In this document: positions 15,686-22,674 of the stretch, in pieces
Position numbering within the stretch: position 1 is the stretch's first letter
How the letters are laid out: the number at the start of each line of letters is the position of its first letter
Source of the DNA: Bacteroidales bacterium UBA1735
Lineage (GTDB): Bacteria; Bacteroidota; Bacteroidia; Bacteroidales; Paludibacteraceae
DNA length: 32,470 bases
NCBI GenBank assembly: GCA_002315745.1
Contig: DCID01000030.1
Span: 1-32,470, forward strand
Direction: 5' to 3'
Translations under genes and position numbers: made by a program
Notes under the pieces: generated by a model
What the model was told of the DNA's origin: nothing
Seen by the model: only the letters and a program-made list of their open reading frames with translations
Databases searched by the model: none

Positions 15686-16006
15686 ATGGACACATTGATG
15701 GATTTATATGGCTTGTCGTCGGTCGAATTAGTTCGGCTGTTAGGGCGGCGGATTCACGAATACCGCATTGCCTCTGACCTAACACAGAAAGAAGTGGCTG
15801 CCCAGACAGGCATCTCTATTCTGACTATTCAGAAGTTCGAAGCAGGGCAATCGGACAATGTCACTTTGCGCACGTTCCTACAAATACTCAAGGCTATCGG
15901 TCGCATCCAATTCATCGACGATGTTGTACCCGATATGCCCCAATCGCTCTATCAGCTGACATCCGCTGGAGCCATCAAACAACGCATTAAACATAAAAAG
16001 TCATGA
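15686..16006 (+). CDS. HipB-type antitoxin, XRE-family DNA-binding protein
   Basis: 106 residues with a Cro/C1-type helix-turn-helix at about 18-70 (LGRRIHEYRIASDLTQKEVAAQ, with TGISILTIQKFEAG as the recognition part). A basic C-terminal tail (KQRIKHKKS) follows. It precedes hipA and overlaps it by 4 bp (ATGA), the usual hipB-hipA order. As in known HipB, it would bind the operator near 15547-15563 as a dimer, sequester HipA and repress the operon. The DNA-binding call is strong; the antitoxin role rests on the hipA neighbour. Confidence 0.87.
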   Translation: MDTLMDLYGLSSVELVRLLGRRIHEYRIASDLTQKEVAAQTGISILTIQKFEAGQSDNVTLRTFLQILKAIGRIQFIDDVVPDMPQSLYQLTSAGAIKQRIKHKKS

Positions 16007-17457
16007 AATCGCCATTAATCGTTAAAATGTGGGGGCAGGAGATAGGTCGCCTCAATTGGGATTTTCGTCGGAAGACGTTCTACTTCCAATTCAATACCGA
16101 GTTCCTTACCGCAGGTTTAGACCCATTCCCATTGATTGCACCCATAGCGCATCAGTCCAGATTATCCACCCATTTTGGAGAAGAAGAACGCATGTATCAA
16201 CGACTACCCGCCTTCATCGCGGACTCCTTGCCTGATGCCTGGGGAAATCATCTGTTGGATCTATGGCGCAAGGAACAAGGCTTAGCATTAGGCGAAATAA
16301 CCCCCTTAGAGCAATTAGCCTTTATCGGCAAACGCGCTATGGGCGCATTGGAGTATGAACCTGCCCTGACGGATGGTTTTACGCTGGATAAAGTAAATGT
16401 GGCATCATTAGCACAATTAGCCGAACGCATTGTCACCGAACGAGAGAAACTGCACCTGCTCCCCGACGACGACATCACGATTAAGTCCCTTATTCAAGTT
16501 GGTACTTCCGCAGGAGGTATGCGCCCCAAAGCCATCATCGCCATCCACAAAGAGACGGGCGAGATACGTTCAGGACAGATAGGTGGATTGGATGAATATG
16601 ACTACTTTATCCTGAAGTTCGGTGATCAGGAACGGCAAACGGCTGAGTTGGAGATGACTTACTACGAGATGGCGTTGGAGGCGGGAATCACGATGAGCGA
16701 ATGTCGGCTTTGGAAAGTAGATGGTATCACCCATTTCCTTACCAAGCGTTTTGATCGCGTACAGGGCGAAAAAGTACACATGCAAACCATCTCGGCACTC
16801 ATGCCAGAAGCCAACTCTTACGATCATTTGCTGCAAGTGTGCCGTCGTCTGCAATTACCCCAAGAAGCCTCGGACGAGATGTTCCGTCGTATGGTCTTTA
16901 ATATATTAGCCAACAACACCGACGACCACAAGAAGAACTTCTCCTTCCTAATGGACAAGACGGGCAAGTGGTCTTTAAGTCCCGCGTACGACCTCACTTA
17001 TATCTTCGATGTAAGAGGATTTATGCCATCTCTCCAGCACTGCTTCTATACGGCTGGTAAGAACTGTAACTACACCCTCGAAGACATTCTCGACTTTGCA
17101 CGGATGAATGATATACGCAATCCCGAAGGTATCCTCCGTCGGGTGGCGGCTGCTGTGGAGCGATTCCCTGAGTTGGCAGCTAAGAACGGTGTACGTCCCG
17201 AATGGATTGGGCGCATCTGGGCAACCCTACAAGACCTATTGCACCAGTGGCACCTCATTCAGTTACCGAACGAGTCGCCTTATCGCATTGAACAAACGTA
17301 TAAAGGGAACTATCACCTCTATGTCCATCAGCCTGACCACCGCGAGAGACGGTATGTGATCCGACCTAAGATGCCCGAGTTCGCTATCATTGAGCAATTA
17401 GGCATCAACGGCGTCTCCGATGAACAAATAGCCGAGTGGCTGAAGCAGTTCAACTAA
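16003..17457 (+). CDS. HipA-family serine/threonine kinase toxin
   Basis: 484 residues with the HipA N-terminal domain (VKMWGQEIGRLNWD; ADSLPDAWGNHLLDLW at 73-88) and the HipA C-terminal kinase domain. The activation or phosphate-binding loop is GTSAGG (167-172). Catalytic residues are in NNTDDHKKNFSF (D307/D308) and SPAYDLTY (D330). Escherichia coli HipA (about 440 residues) phosphorylates glutamyl-tRNA synthetase and induces persistence; other HipA proteins have other targets, so the target here is unknown. All kinase motifs look intact, so the toxin is probably active. The stop overlaps the convergent nth stop by 3 bp. The 30-bp palindrome copy lies 27 bp after the stop and may serve as its terminator. 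Confidence 0.92.
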   Translation: MKSPLIVKMWGQEIGRLNWDFRRKTFYFQFNTEFLTAGLDPFPLIAPIAHQSRLSTHFGEEERMYQRLPAFIADSLPDAWGNHLLDLWRKEQGLALGEITPLEQLAFIGKRAMGALEYEPALTDGFTLDKVNVASLAQLAERIVTEREKLHLLPDDDITIKSLIQVGTSAGGMRPKAIIAIHKETGEIRSGQIGGLDEYDYFILKFGDQERQTAELEMTYYEMALEAGITMSECRLWKVDGITHFLTKRFDRVQGEKVHMQTISALMPEANSYDHLLQVCRRLQLPQEASDEMFRRMVFNILANNTDDHKKNFSFLMDKTGKWSLSPAYDLTYIFDVRGFMPSLQHCFYTAGKNCNYTLEDILDFARMNDIRNPEGILRRVAAAVERFPELAAKNGVRPEWIGRIWATLQDLLHQWHLIQLPNESPYRIEQTYKGNYHLYVHQPDHRERRYVIRPKMPEFAIIEQLGINGVSDEQIAEWLKQFN

Positions 17458-18089
17458 CGCGTCTCATACATCCGGCACCAAGATCGTAACCCACATTGTT
17501 CGCAGTGTGGGTTACGTGCTTGACAGATGTATCTGCCATGCAGCAGTAACCAGTGATGAGCTTTGGGAATAAGTTCGGCTGGGATATATTTGACCAACTG
17601 ATTCTCCGTCTGACGAGGAGACTTACTATGCGTGGTCAGTCCTAATCGCTCCGAGATACGGAAGATATGCGTGTCCACCGCCATGGTCGGTTGGTTCCAG
17701 ATAACGGCACAAACCACATTCGCCGTCTTGCGCCCCACCCCAGGCAAAGTCTGCAAATCGTCTATATTATCCGGCACCTGTCCGTCATACACTTCCACTA
17801 ATCGCTTTGCCATGCCCACTAAGTGCTCCGCCTTAGCATTGGGGTAACTGACGGAATGGATGAGCGCAAAAACCTCCTCCTTGGTAGCCTTCGCCATGGC
17901 TTGGGCTGTCGGATAAGCCTTGAACAGCGCGGGTGTCACCATATTCACACGCTTGTCCGTACATTGGGCAGAGAGCATGACAGCTACCAACAACTCAAAT
18001 GGGTTGCTGTAGTGCAGTTCCGACTCCGCCGAGGGCGCGTTCTCTGCGAACCACGACAGGATGTTCTCAAAGCGTTGTTTAGTTGTCAT
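17454..18089 (-). CDS. nth: Endonuclease III (DNA glycosylase/AP lyase)
   Basis: 211 residues. Base-excision repair enzyme that removes oxidised pyrimidines and cleaves at the AP site. The helix-hairpin-helix is LQTLPGVGRKTANVV (112-126) with catalytic Lys121. The catalytic Asp is D139 (VDTHIFR). The [4Fe-4S] loop is C189-X6-C196-X2-C199-X5-C205. The codons for this loop (RNPHCEQCGLR) form the right copy of the 30-bp palindrome shared with the terminator at 15052-15081. It is last in the rplY-pth-hslR-DUF4924-nth line, separated from the DUF4924 gene by the first structured element. It converges with hipA with overlapping stops. Confidence 0.97.
   Translation of the reverse strand: MTTKQRFENILSWFAENAPSAESELHYSNPFELLVAVMLSAQCTDKRVNMVTPALFKAYPTAQAMAKATKEEVFALIHSVSYPNAKAEHLVGMAKRLVEVYDGQVPDNIDDLQTLPGVGRKTANVVCAVIWNQPTMAVDTHIFRISERLGLTTHSKSPRQTENQLVKYIPAELIPKAHHWLLLHGRYICQARNPHCEQCGLRSWCRMYETR
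17485..17514. repeat. 30-bp palindromic repeat, right copy, within nth
   Basis: Identical in all 30 bases to 15052-15081. Here it encodes the iron-sulfur loop of endonuclease III and lies just downstream of the hipA stop. It lacks the A/T flanks that make the left copy a full terminator. Confidence 0.95.
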
Positions 18090-18106
18090 AACGAGGTTAT
18101 TTTTTT

Positions 18107-18369
18107 ATCACAAGTCTGTCTTTCCAAATGCCTTAGCCCTCTTTGTTCTTCCACTCCGTTCCATCACGGAGGGCTAATTCATTCTCCAAGCCAGACCACT
18201 AAGTTACCAAGTTCACAAAGACTGGGGTGCTTCGCACAATTTTCGAAGAACATTATCTTTGTGTACTTTGTCTCTTTGTGGTGGCTGCTGTAGTAAGTAT
18301 CTCAGACATAACGCGGAACGATAGTTTCGCAGTCGTCTGGAGAGACTTACGGTTGCAGGCACTTGTGAT
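18107..18369 (-). mobile_element. Structured repeat element, short copy (263 bp, no ORF)
   Basis: Bounded by the terminal inverted repeats ATCACAAGT and ACTTGTGAT. Inside are a hairpin CTCCG/CGGAG within TTAGCC/GGCTAA, the words ACCAAGTTCACAAAG and CTTTGTCTCTTTGTGGTGG, and a second long stem GTAAGT..CTCAGAC/GTCTGGAGAGACTTAC. It aligns end to end with 18867-19343 but lacks the central ORF. It sits between the DUF4924 stop (8 bp away) and the nth start (17 bp away), in a gene line with no other gaps of this size. It looks like an internally deleted, non-autonomous copy. No target-site duplication is evident. Confidence 0.75.
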
Positions 18370-18377
18370 TAAATCTA

Positions 18378-18839
18378 TCAATTAGCTTCCATACGGTTGT
18401 CATAGTAAGTCTTGGAGAGGAAACGGAGGAGCTGGGTGGCATCCTTGACGATGGTGTCGGTCTCGGGCGAGATCTCTTTCTGCTGCAGACGCAACATCAT
18501 CACTTGATAAAGCAATGTCAGACATGCCTCGACGTCCGACATAGTGGGACGGTCGGTCTTGGCCTTAAAGAGTACCAAAGAGGGTTGCAGATGCAAGATA
18601 ACTGCCCTATATGGGGCTTCGGTGTCCACAAGGTCATCATGCAAGTCTTCCAGTTCGCTCAGCGCATTCTGCGCCAATTGCAGGTGTCCGCCATGGACAA
18701 TACCTTCGGCATGCATCATGTCGAGTAACTCCATCAGTTCGGTGTTAGACATGGCTTGTTGTGGAAAAGCACGGAGGTAGTCCTCCATCTGCCATAAGTA
18801 CAAGATGTACTCCGCAATATTCTCAATCTTCGATTTCAT
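18378..18839 (-). CDS. DUF4924 family protein
   Basis: 153 residues, almost all helical, no signal peptide or membrane segment. The pattern matches the Bacteroidales DUF4924 family: SKIENIAEYILYLWQMED at the N-terminus, GHLQLAQNALSELEDLHDDL in the middle, then CLTLLYQVMMLRLQQKEISPET and FLSKTYYDNR at the end. The family is conserved next to translation or repair genes, but its function is unknown. It lies between the two structured elements, with hslR upstream and nth downstream on the same strand. It was probably co-transcribed with them before or despite the insertions. Confidence 0.82.
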   Translation of the reverse strand: MKSKIENIAEYILYLWQMEDYLRAFPQQAMSNTELMELLDMMHAEGIVHGGHLQLAQNALSELEDLHDDLVDTEAPYRAVILHLQPSLVLFKAKTDRPTMSDVEACLTLLYQVMMLRLQQKEISPETDTIVKDATQLLRFLSKTYYDNRMEAN

Positions 18840-18866
18840 ATACTATGAGAGTATTATTTATTTTTT

Positions 18867-19343
18867 ATCACAAGTTGCCTTATCCGTGTGCCTTGGCTCT
18901 TGTTGTTCAACCGCTCCGCTAATGAACGGAGAGCCAATTCACACTACTAAGTCAACCACAAAGTTACCAAGTTCACAAAGGCGATGTTGCGCTGCAAAAG
19001 ATTGCTATTTGTCTAATTCAGAGGGGTCGCATGGTCTAATACAATACCTTCATAGTTTACAGGCAATTCCACCTCCGCTTCCACATGTAATCCTGCCTGT
19101 CGTAACTCGTAGTCCAGTACTGTTTGATAAGCTTTTTCTAATAGTCCTACACCTAATGTTTGAAGAACCTTTTGGTACTTATCATGTACTATCTTTGCTA
19201 TTTCATTCTCTGTCATATCTTATTATCATAGTCTTTGTGCTCTTTGTTTCTTTGTGGTGGTAGCTGTAGTAAGTATCTCTGACCTCACGAGCGACGCGTC
19301 GCGAAGTCGTCAGGAGAGACTTACGGAAGCCGCCACTTGTGAT
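18867..19343 (-). mobile_element. Structured repeat element, long copy (477 bp, carries GxxExxY remnant)
   Basis: Same terminal inverted repeats (ATCACAAGT, ACTTGTGAT) and same two hairpin regions as the copy at 18107-18369, with compensatory differences: TTGGCTC/GAGCCAA here against TTAGCC/GGCTAA there, and CTCTGAC/GTCAGGAGAG against CTCAGAC/GTCTGGAGAG. Between them lies a minus-strand 67-codon ORF of the GxxExxY type. It lies 9 bp after the hslR stop and 27 bp before the DUF4924 ATG. Conserved pairing suggests the element acts as folded RNA or single-stranded DNA. Confidence 0.78.
19013..19216 (-). pseudogene. Truncated GxxExxY protein (PD-(D/E)XK-like) inside the long element
   Basis: 67 residues: MTENEIAKIVHDKYQKVLQT, then the family signature LGVGLLEKAYQTVLDYELRQAGLHVEAEVELPV. 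GxxExxY proteins are normally about 120-130 residues and carry their putative nuclease residues (D, ELK) in the second half. This frame stops after NYEGIVLDHATPLN, so those residues are absent, and no other frame restores them before the element's end. The family is often found in interspersed elements of Bacteroidetes. The intact first half is clear; the truncation makes a catalytic product unlikely. Confidence 0.8.
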
Positions 19344-19352
19344 TAAAAAAAA

Positions 19353-19766
19353 CTACTCCTCGATGTCATCTAAATCATCATCCCAATCGATGTCGGGCAT
19401 TCCGATGAATTGTTCTATATCTCTACGATCTTTTTTGGTAGGTCTGCCTGTGCCCCGGTCACGACCGGACTGACCAGCAAGGCGGGCAAGTTCGAGGATC
19501 TCCAATTGGTCTTTCGCTGTGATATCCCGCAAGTAATCGGGCACGAGCTTGGCACCCAGTCTATTCTCCGAGAGTTGTAGAATCTCGTACGTGAACGTGA
19601 CTGCCCCCTTGCGGACAGAGAACTTATCACCTACCGAGAACGTGCGAGCAGGCTTGAGTTCGGTGCCATTCATAGTGACACGACCTTTCTTGCACGCCTC
19701 CGCGGCTAACGTGCGCGTCTTGTAGATGCGCATCGCAAAGAGATATTTATCGACTCTAACTGGCAT
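19353..19766 (-). CDS. hslR: S4-domain RNA-binding protein, Hsp15 type
   Basis: 137 residues. An S4 domain at 1-65 (VRVDKYLFAMRIYKTRTLAAEACKKGRVTMNG) is followed by a basic linker (RDRGTGRPTKKDRRD) and an acidic tail (DIDWDDDLDDIEE). Hsp15 binds stalled 50S subunits carrying peptidyl-tRNA and helps their rescue. This fits its position directly after pth, which hydrolyses peptidyl-tRNA; the two genes overlap by one base. The acidic tail is longer than in Escherichia coli Hsp15. The general S4 call is firm; the rescue role is inferred from the family and neighbour. Confidence 0.9.
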   Translation of the reverse strand: MPVRVDKYLFAMRIYKTRTLAAEACKKGRVTMNGTELKPARTFSVGDKFSVRKGAVTFTYEILQLSENRLGAKLVPDYLRDITAKDQLEILELARLAGQSGRDRGTGRPTKKDRRDIEQFIGMPDIDWDDDLDDIEE

Positions 19767-20329
19767 TACTTATTATTAAATAAGTTCATTGTTCGATCGA
19801 TGCCTTGCAGGCAGAAGGACGGGATGATCTGTTTGACCACATCGAGGCGGGCGGGCATAGCCGCTTCCTCCTCCGCTGTCCATTGCCCTAAGACAAAATT
19901 GATCTGTGCGCCACGAGTGAACTCATTACCTATACCGAAACGCACACGCGCATAGTTCTCCGAACCGAGCACCTGCTGGATATGACCGAGACCATTGTGC
20001 CCACCATTCGAGCCCTGCTTACGGATACGGATTGTACCAAAGGGCAGGTTGAGGTCATCGACGAGCACGAGGACATTCTCGATAGGTATCTTCTCCTCGT
20101 TCATCCAATACCGCACCGCATTGCCGCTGAGGTTCATGAATGTAGAGGGTTTGAGCAGCACTAACTCCGCGTTCTTCACGCGTCCTTTGCCCACGAAACC
20201 ATATCGTTTATCCTCAAAAGCAATGTTGGACGCCTCAGCAAAAGCGTCCAACATCTTAAATCCTATGTTGTGTCGGGTGTTACGGTACTCGTCGCCGATG
20301 TTACCTAACCCAACGATCAGATATTTCAT
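19766..20329 (-). CDS. pth: Peptidyl-tRNA hydrolase
   Basis: 187 residues, the standard bacterial Pth length. It hydrolyses the ester bond of peptidyl-tRNAs dropped by ribosomes. Key residues are N10 (GLGNIG), catalytic H20 (YRNTRHNIG), N66 (STFMNLSG), D91/D92 (VLVDDLNLPFG) and N112 (GGHNGL). It lies 11 bp after rplY and overlaps hslR by 1 bp, so it belongs to the rplY-pth-hslR translation operon. Confidence 0.97.
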   Translation of the reverse strand: MKYLIVGLGNIGDEYRNTRHNIGFKMLDAFAEASNIAFEDKRYGFVGKGRVKNAELVLLKPSTFMNLSGNAVRYWMNEEKIPIENVLVLVDDLNLPFGTIRIRKQGSNGGHNGLGHIQQVLGSENYARVRFGIGNEFTRGAQINFVLGQWTAEEEAAMPARLDVVKQIIPSFCLQGIDRTMNLFNNK

Positions 20330-20340
20330 TGTTCAACTAA

Positions 20341-20916
20341 TTATTCTGCAGGAGCAGCCTCGGCAGCAGCACTGTTACGAGTTGCTTTCACCTGAGCTAC
20401 GCAAGCGTCCTTCACATTCATGAGCTTCAAGCCCTCGAAGTTGAGATCGCCTACAGCCAGACGCTTACCTAAGCCTAAGTTAGTCACATCCACTACCATA
20501 CGATCTGGGATGTTCTTATAGAGACCACTCACTTTGAGTTTCTTCATCTCAAGACTCAACTTACCACCGGCTTTCACACCTTCTGCGTGACCAGTGAGCT
20601 GAACAGGGATCTCTACGGTTACAGGTTTCTTATCGTTGATCTCCAAGAAATCCATGTGCAGCAAAGCGCCGCTAACGGGATGGAATTGGAGCTCTTTGAT
20701 GACTGCCAATTTCTTAGCCTTACCAACGGTCAACTCAACGACTAAAGTGTCAGGAGTGTACACCAATTTACGAACATCCTCTACATTAACAGAGAAAGTG
20801 AGGTTCTCACCTAAACCATAGATGTTGCAAGGAACGAGATTCTCTTTACGAATGGCTTTGTTAGCCTTTTTACCGAACTCAGCACGAGGAGTTCCTACTA
20901 ATTCAAATGTTTTCAT
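20341..20916 (-). CDS. rplY: 50S ribosomal protein L25 / general stress protein Ctc
   Basis: 191 residues. The N-terminal L25 5S rRNA-binding domain (about 1-90; VPCNIYGLGENLTFSV, LQFHPVSGALLHMDFLEI) is followed by the TL5/Ctc C-terminal beta domain (LKVSGLYKNIPDRMVVDVTNLGLGKRLAVGDL) and an Ala/Glu tail. It is first in the operon with pth and hslR. I could not find a good TAnnTTTGC box in the 54 bp between it and the tRNA-Gln terminator, so it may also use read-through. A short GGGC/GCCC hairpin precedes the start (20933-20943). Confidence 0.96.
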   Translation of the reverse strand: MKTFELVGTPRAEFGKKANKAIRKENLVPCNIYGLGENLTFSVNVEDVRKLVYTPDTLVVELTVGKAKKLAVIKELQFHPVSGALLHMDFLEINDKKPVTVEIPVQLTGHAEGVKAGGKLSLEMKKLKVSGLYKNIPDRMVVDVTNLGLGKRLAVGDLNFEGLKLMNVKDACVAQVKATRNSAAAEAAPAE

Positions 20917-20970
20917 TGTTGTTACTTTATTCGGGCAGCGCCCTACTTATCATTAAACATAATGTGGACA

Positions 20971-20994
20971 AAAAAAGGCATCCGCCTCTTTTTT
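20971..20994 (-). terminator. Terminator of the tRNA-Gln transcript
   Basis: On the minus strand AAAAGAGGC, loop GGAT, GCCTTTTTT, a 9-bp stem with one G-U ending in T, directly 3' of the tRNA. Confidence 0.85.
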
Positions 20995-20995
20995 G

Positions 20996-21066
20996 TTGCC
21001 TAACGAGGAGTCGAACCTCGCCCCTCAGAACCAAAATCTGATGTACTACCGATATACGATTAGGCA
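20996..21066 (-). tRNA. tRNA-Gln (anticodon TTG)
   Basis: 71 nt on the minus strand. The acceptor TGCCTAA pairs perfectly with TTAGGCA, giving the U1-A72 pair typical of tRNA-Gln. A three-base-pair D-stem GTA/TAC surrounds TATCGGTAG. The anticodon stem TCAGA/TCTGA has loop TTTTGGT (anticodon TTG, reads CAA). The T-arm is CGAGG TTCGACT CCTCG, discriminator A. CCA is not encoded (ACA follows). It is preceded by a long structured leader from a promoter at 21208-21240. Confidence 0.97.
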
Positions 21067-21201
21067 TCGTCGTAAGTGGCTCACCTATTTTACTACCGAC
21101 CCCGTCGGTATTGGACGGCTCGCACTTACTCCTCTCCCCACACGAAACACTTCGTTGGTTTCTATGGGGACCCCCACATAAATGAGCTCCTTCTAACGAA
21201 A
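21067..21201 (-). ncRNA. Candidate structured leader or small RNA upstream of tRNA-Gln
   Basis: The transcript from the promoter at 21208-21240 carries about 135 nt before the tRNA. On the minus strand two folded domains are visible. Domain I has a TCCCCA..TGGGGA stem (21170-21165 with 21140-21135) enclosing ACGAA/TTCGT. Domain II has GTAAGTG/CACTTAC (21129-21123 with 21078-21072) enclosing a perfect hairpin TACCGAC GGG GTCGGTA (21110-21094). RNase P cleavage at the tRNA would free it as a small RNA. TCCCCA can also pair with the preceding TGGGG (21176-21173 region), so two structures exclude each other. I do not recognise the family. Confidence 0.55.
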
Positions 21202-21207
21202 AAGCGT

Positions 21208-21240
21208 GCAAAGGTACGGTTTTTTTTTGAACTGACCAAA
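21208..21240 (-). promoter_or_regulatory. Promoter of the leader/tRNA-Gln transcript
   Basis: Minus strand TTTG (21240-21237), 20-bp spacer with a T-run, TACCTTTGC (21216-21208). Confidence 0.87.
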
Positions 21241-21311
21241 TATTTTGGCAAAAAAAGTACGAAAAGGTGCTTTTTTCTACAAAATGTGAGATTAATGGTG
21301 CAAAACGCCCT

Positions 21312-22607
21312 TTACTTTGCTACTACCAAATAGTAGTTTTTCTTACCTTTCTGGAAGAGCAAGTATTTGTTATTGAGCAGCGCAGCCGTGGTGATGGCCG
21401 TCTGTGGATCCGTCAGTTTCTCCTTATTCATGGACAAACCATTACCCTGAATCATCTTACGAGCCTCACCCTTGGAAGGGAAGATCTGCGTTTTCTCTGC
21501 CAACAAATCCAATGGAGGGATACCCGCCTCTAACTCGGTGCGACTAATCTCATACCGCTCTACCCCATCGAAGACTTGAAGGAAAGTCTCTTCATCCAGA
21601 TGATGCAGTTGATCCGCCGTCGCATTACCAAAGAGGATATTGGTTGCCTCTACTGCTGCTTGATAGTCTGCCTCGCTGTGCACCATAATGGTCACCTCTT
21701 GCGCCAGACGTTTCTGTAACACACGCAGGTGTGGTGCCTGATCATGCTCAGCAATGAGGGCATCGATCGTGTCCTTATCAAGGGCGGTGAAGATTTTGAT
21801 ATACTTCTTCGCATCATCATCGGAGACATTGAGCCAGAACTGATAGAACTTATACGGACTCGTATATTTCTTCGACAGCCATACATTGCCACTCTCCGTC
21901 TTACCGAACTTACCGCCATCGGCTTTGGTAATCAGTGGACAAGTGAGCGCGAAGGCGTCATTACCCGTCATCTTCTTAATCAACTCCGTACCCGTAGTGA
22001 TGTTGCCCCATTGATCGGAACCACCCATCTGCAGTTTGCAGTTCTTATGCTCATTCAGATACACGAAGTCGTAGCCTTGCAGCAGTTGGTACGTGAACTC
22101 GGTAAAGGACATACCCTGTGCAAACTCGCCATTGAAGCGCTTCTTCACCGAATCCTTCGCCATCATGTAGTTGACAGTAATGAGTTTACCTATATTACGC
22201 GCGAAATCGATAAAGGTGTAGTCCTTCATCCAGTCGTAGTTATTGACTAATTCGGCGGCATTGGGTTCCTTACTATTAAAATCCAAGAAATGCTCCAACT
22301 GCTCACGGATGCAAGCTACATTATGACGGAGGGTCTCTTCGGTCAATAGGTTACGCTCTGCGCTCTTACCCGAAGGGTCACCAATCATACCCGTTGCACC
22401 ACCTAAGAGGGCAATAGGCTTATGGCCACAACGCTGCAAGTGACGCAGCATCATGATTCCACACAAGTGACCGATATGCAGGCTATCCGCCGTCGGGTCG
22501 ATACCGAGGTAAGCGGTAGTTACTTCCTTATTAAGCTGCTCCTCCGTGCCCGGCATCATGTCGTGGAGCATTCCTCTCCAACGTAATTCTTCTACAAAAT
22601 TCTTCAT
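21312..22607 (-). CDS. tyrS: Tyrosyl-tRNA synthetase
   Basis: 431 residues, class Ic synthetase that charges tRNA-Tyr. The HIGH motif is H44-I-G-H47 (DSLHIGHLCG), the KMSKS-type loop is KFGKT (233-237), and the tyrosine-site stretch is QMGGSDQWGN (193-202). The C-terminal S4 RNA-binding domain spans about 355-431 (FPSKGEARKMIQGNGLSMN). The start ATG is 25 bp after the end of its -7 box. It is divergent from galM, the two -33 boxes being only 5 bp apart. No clear terminator hairpin is visible downstream at 21241-21311. Confidence 0.97.
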   Translation of the reverse strand: MKNFVEELRWRGMLHDMMPGTEEQLNKEVTTAYLGIDPTADSLHIGHLCGIMMLRHLQRCGHKPIALLGGATGMIGDPSGKSAERNLLTEETLRHNVACIREQLEHFLDFNSKEPNAAELVNNYDWMKDYTFIDFARNIGKLITVNYMMAKDSVKKRFNGEFAQGMSFTEFTYQLLQGYDFVYLNEHKNCKLQMGGSDQWGNITTGTELIKKMTGNDAFALTCPLITKADGGKFGKTESGNVWLSKKYTSPYKFYQFWLNVSDDDAKKYIKIFTALDKDTIDALIAEHDQAPHLRVLQKRLAQEVTIMVHSEADYQAAVEATNILFGNATADQLHHLDEETFLQVFDGVERYEISRTELEAGIPPLDLLAEKTQIFPSKGEARKMIQGNGLSMNKEKLTDPQTAITTAALLNNKYLLFQKGKKNYYLVVAK

Positions 22608-22636
22608 TTGTATCCTTATTATTCACAAAAACGGCT

Positions 22637-22669
22637 GCAAAGGTACTGCTTTTTTTTGATATATGCAAA
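22637..22669 (-). promoter_or_regulatory. tyrS promoter
   Basis: Minus strand TTTG (22669-22666), 20-bp spacer with a T-run, TACCTTTGC (22645-22637). Confidence 0.87.
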
Positions 22670-22674
22670 AAAAA

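Noticed and set aside
17823..18293. 156-codon plus-strand ORF opposite nth and element 1
   Set aside because: Antisense to nth; its tail (VYFVSLWWLL) is just the translated repeat word CTTTGTCTCTTTGTGG.
18805..19263. 152-codon plus-strand ORF across the long element
   Set aside because: It spans non-coding hairpins and lies antisense to the GxxExxY remnant; the shared FVSLWW ending comes from the repeat, not from a protein family.
20927..21211. 94-codon minus-strand ORF across tRNA-Gln and its leader
   Set aside because: It reads through a clear tRNA gene, terminator and folded leader.
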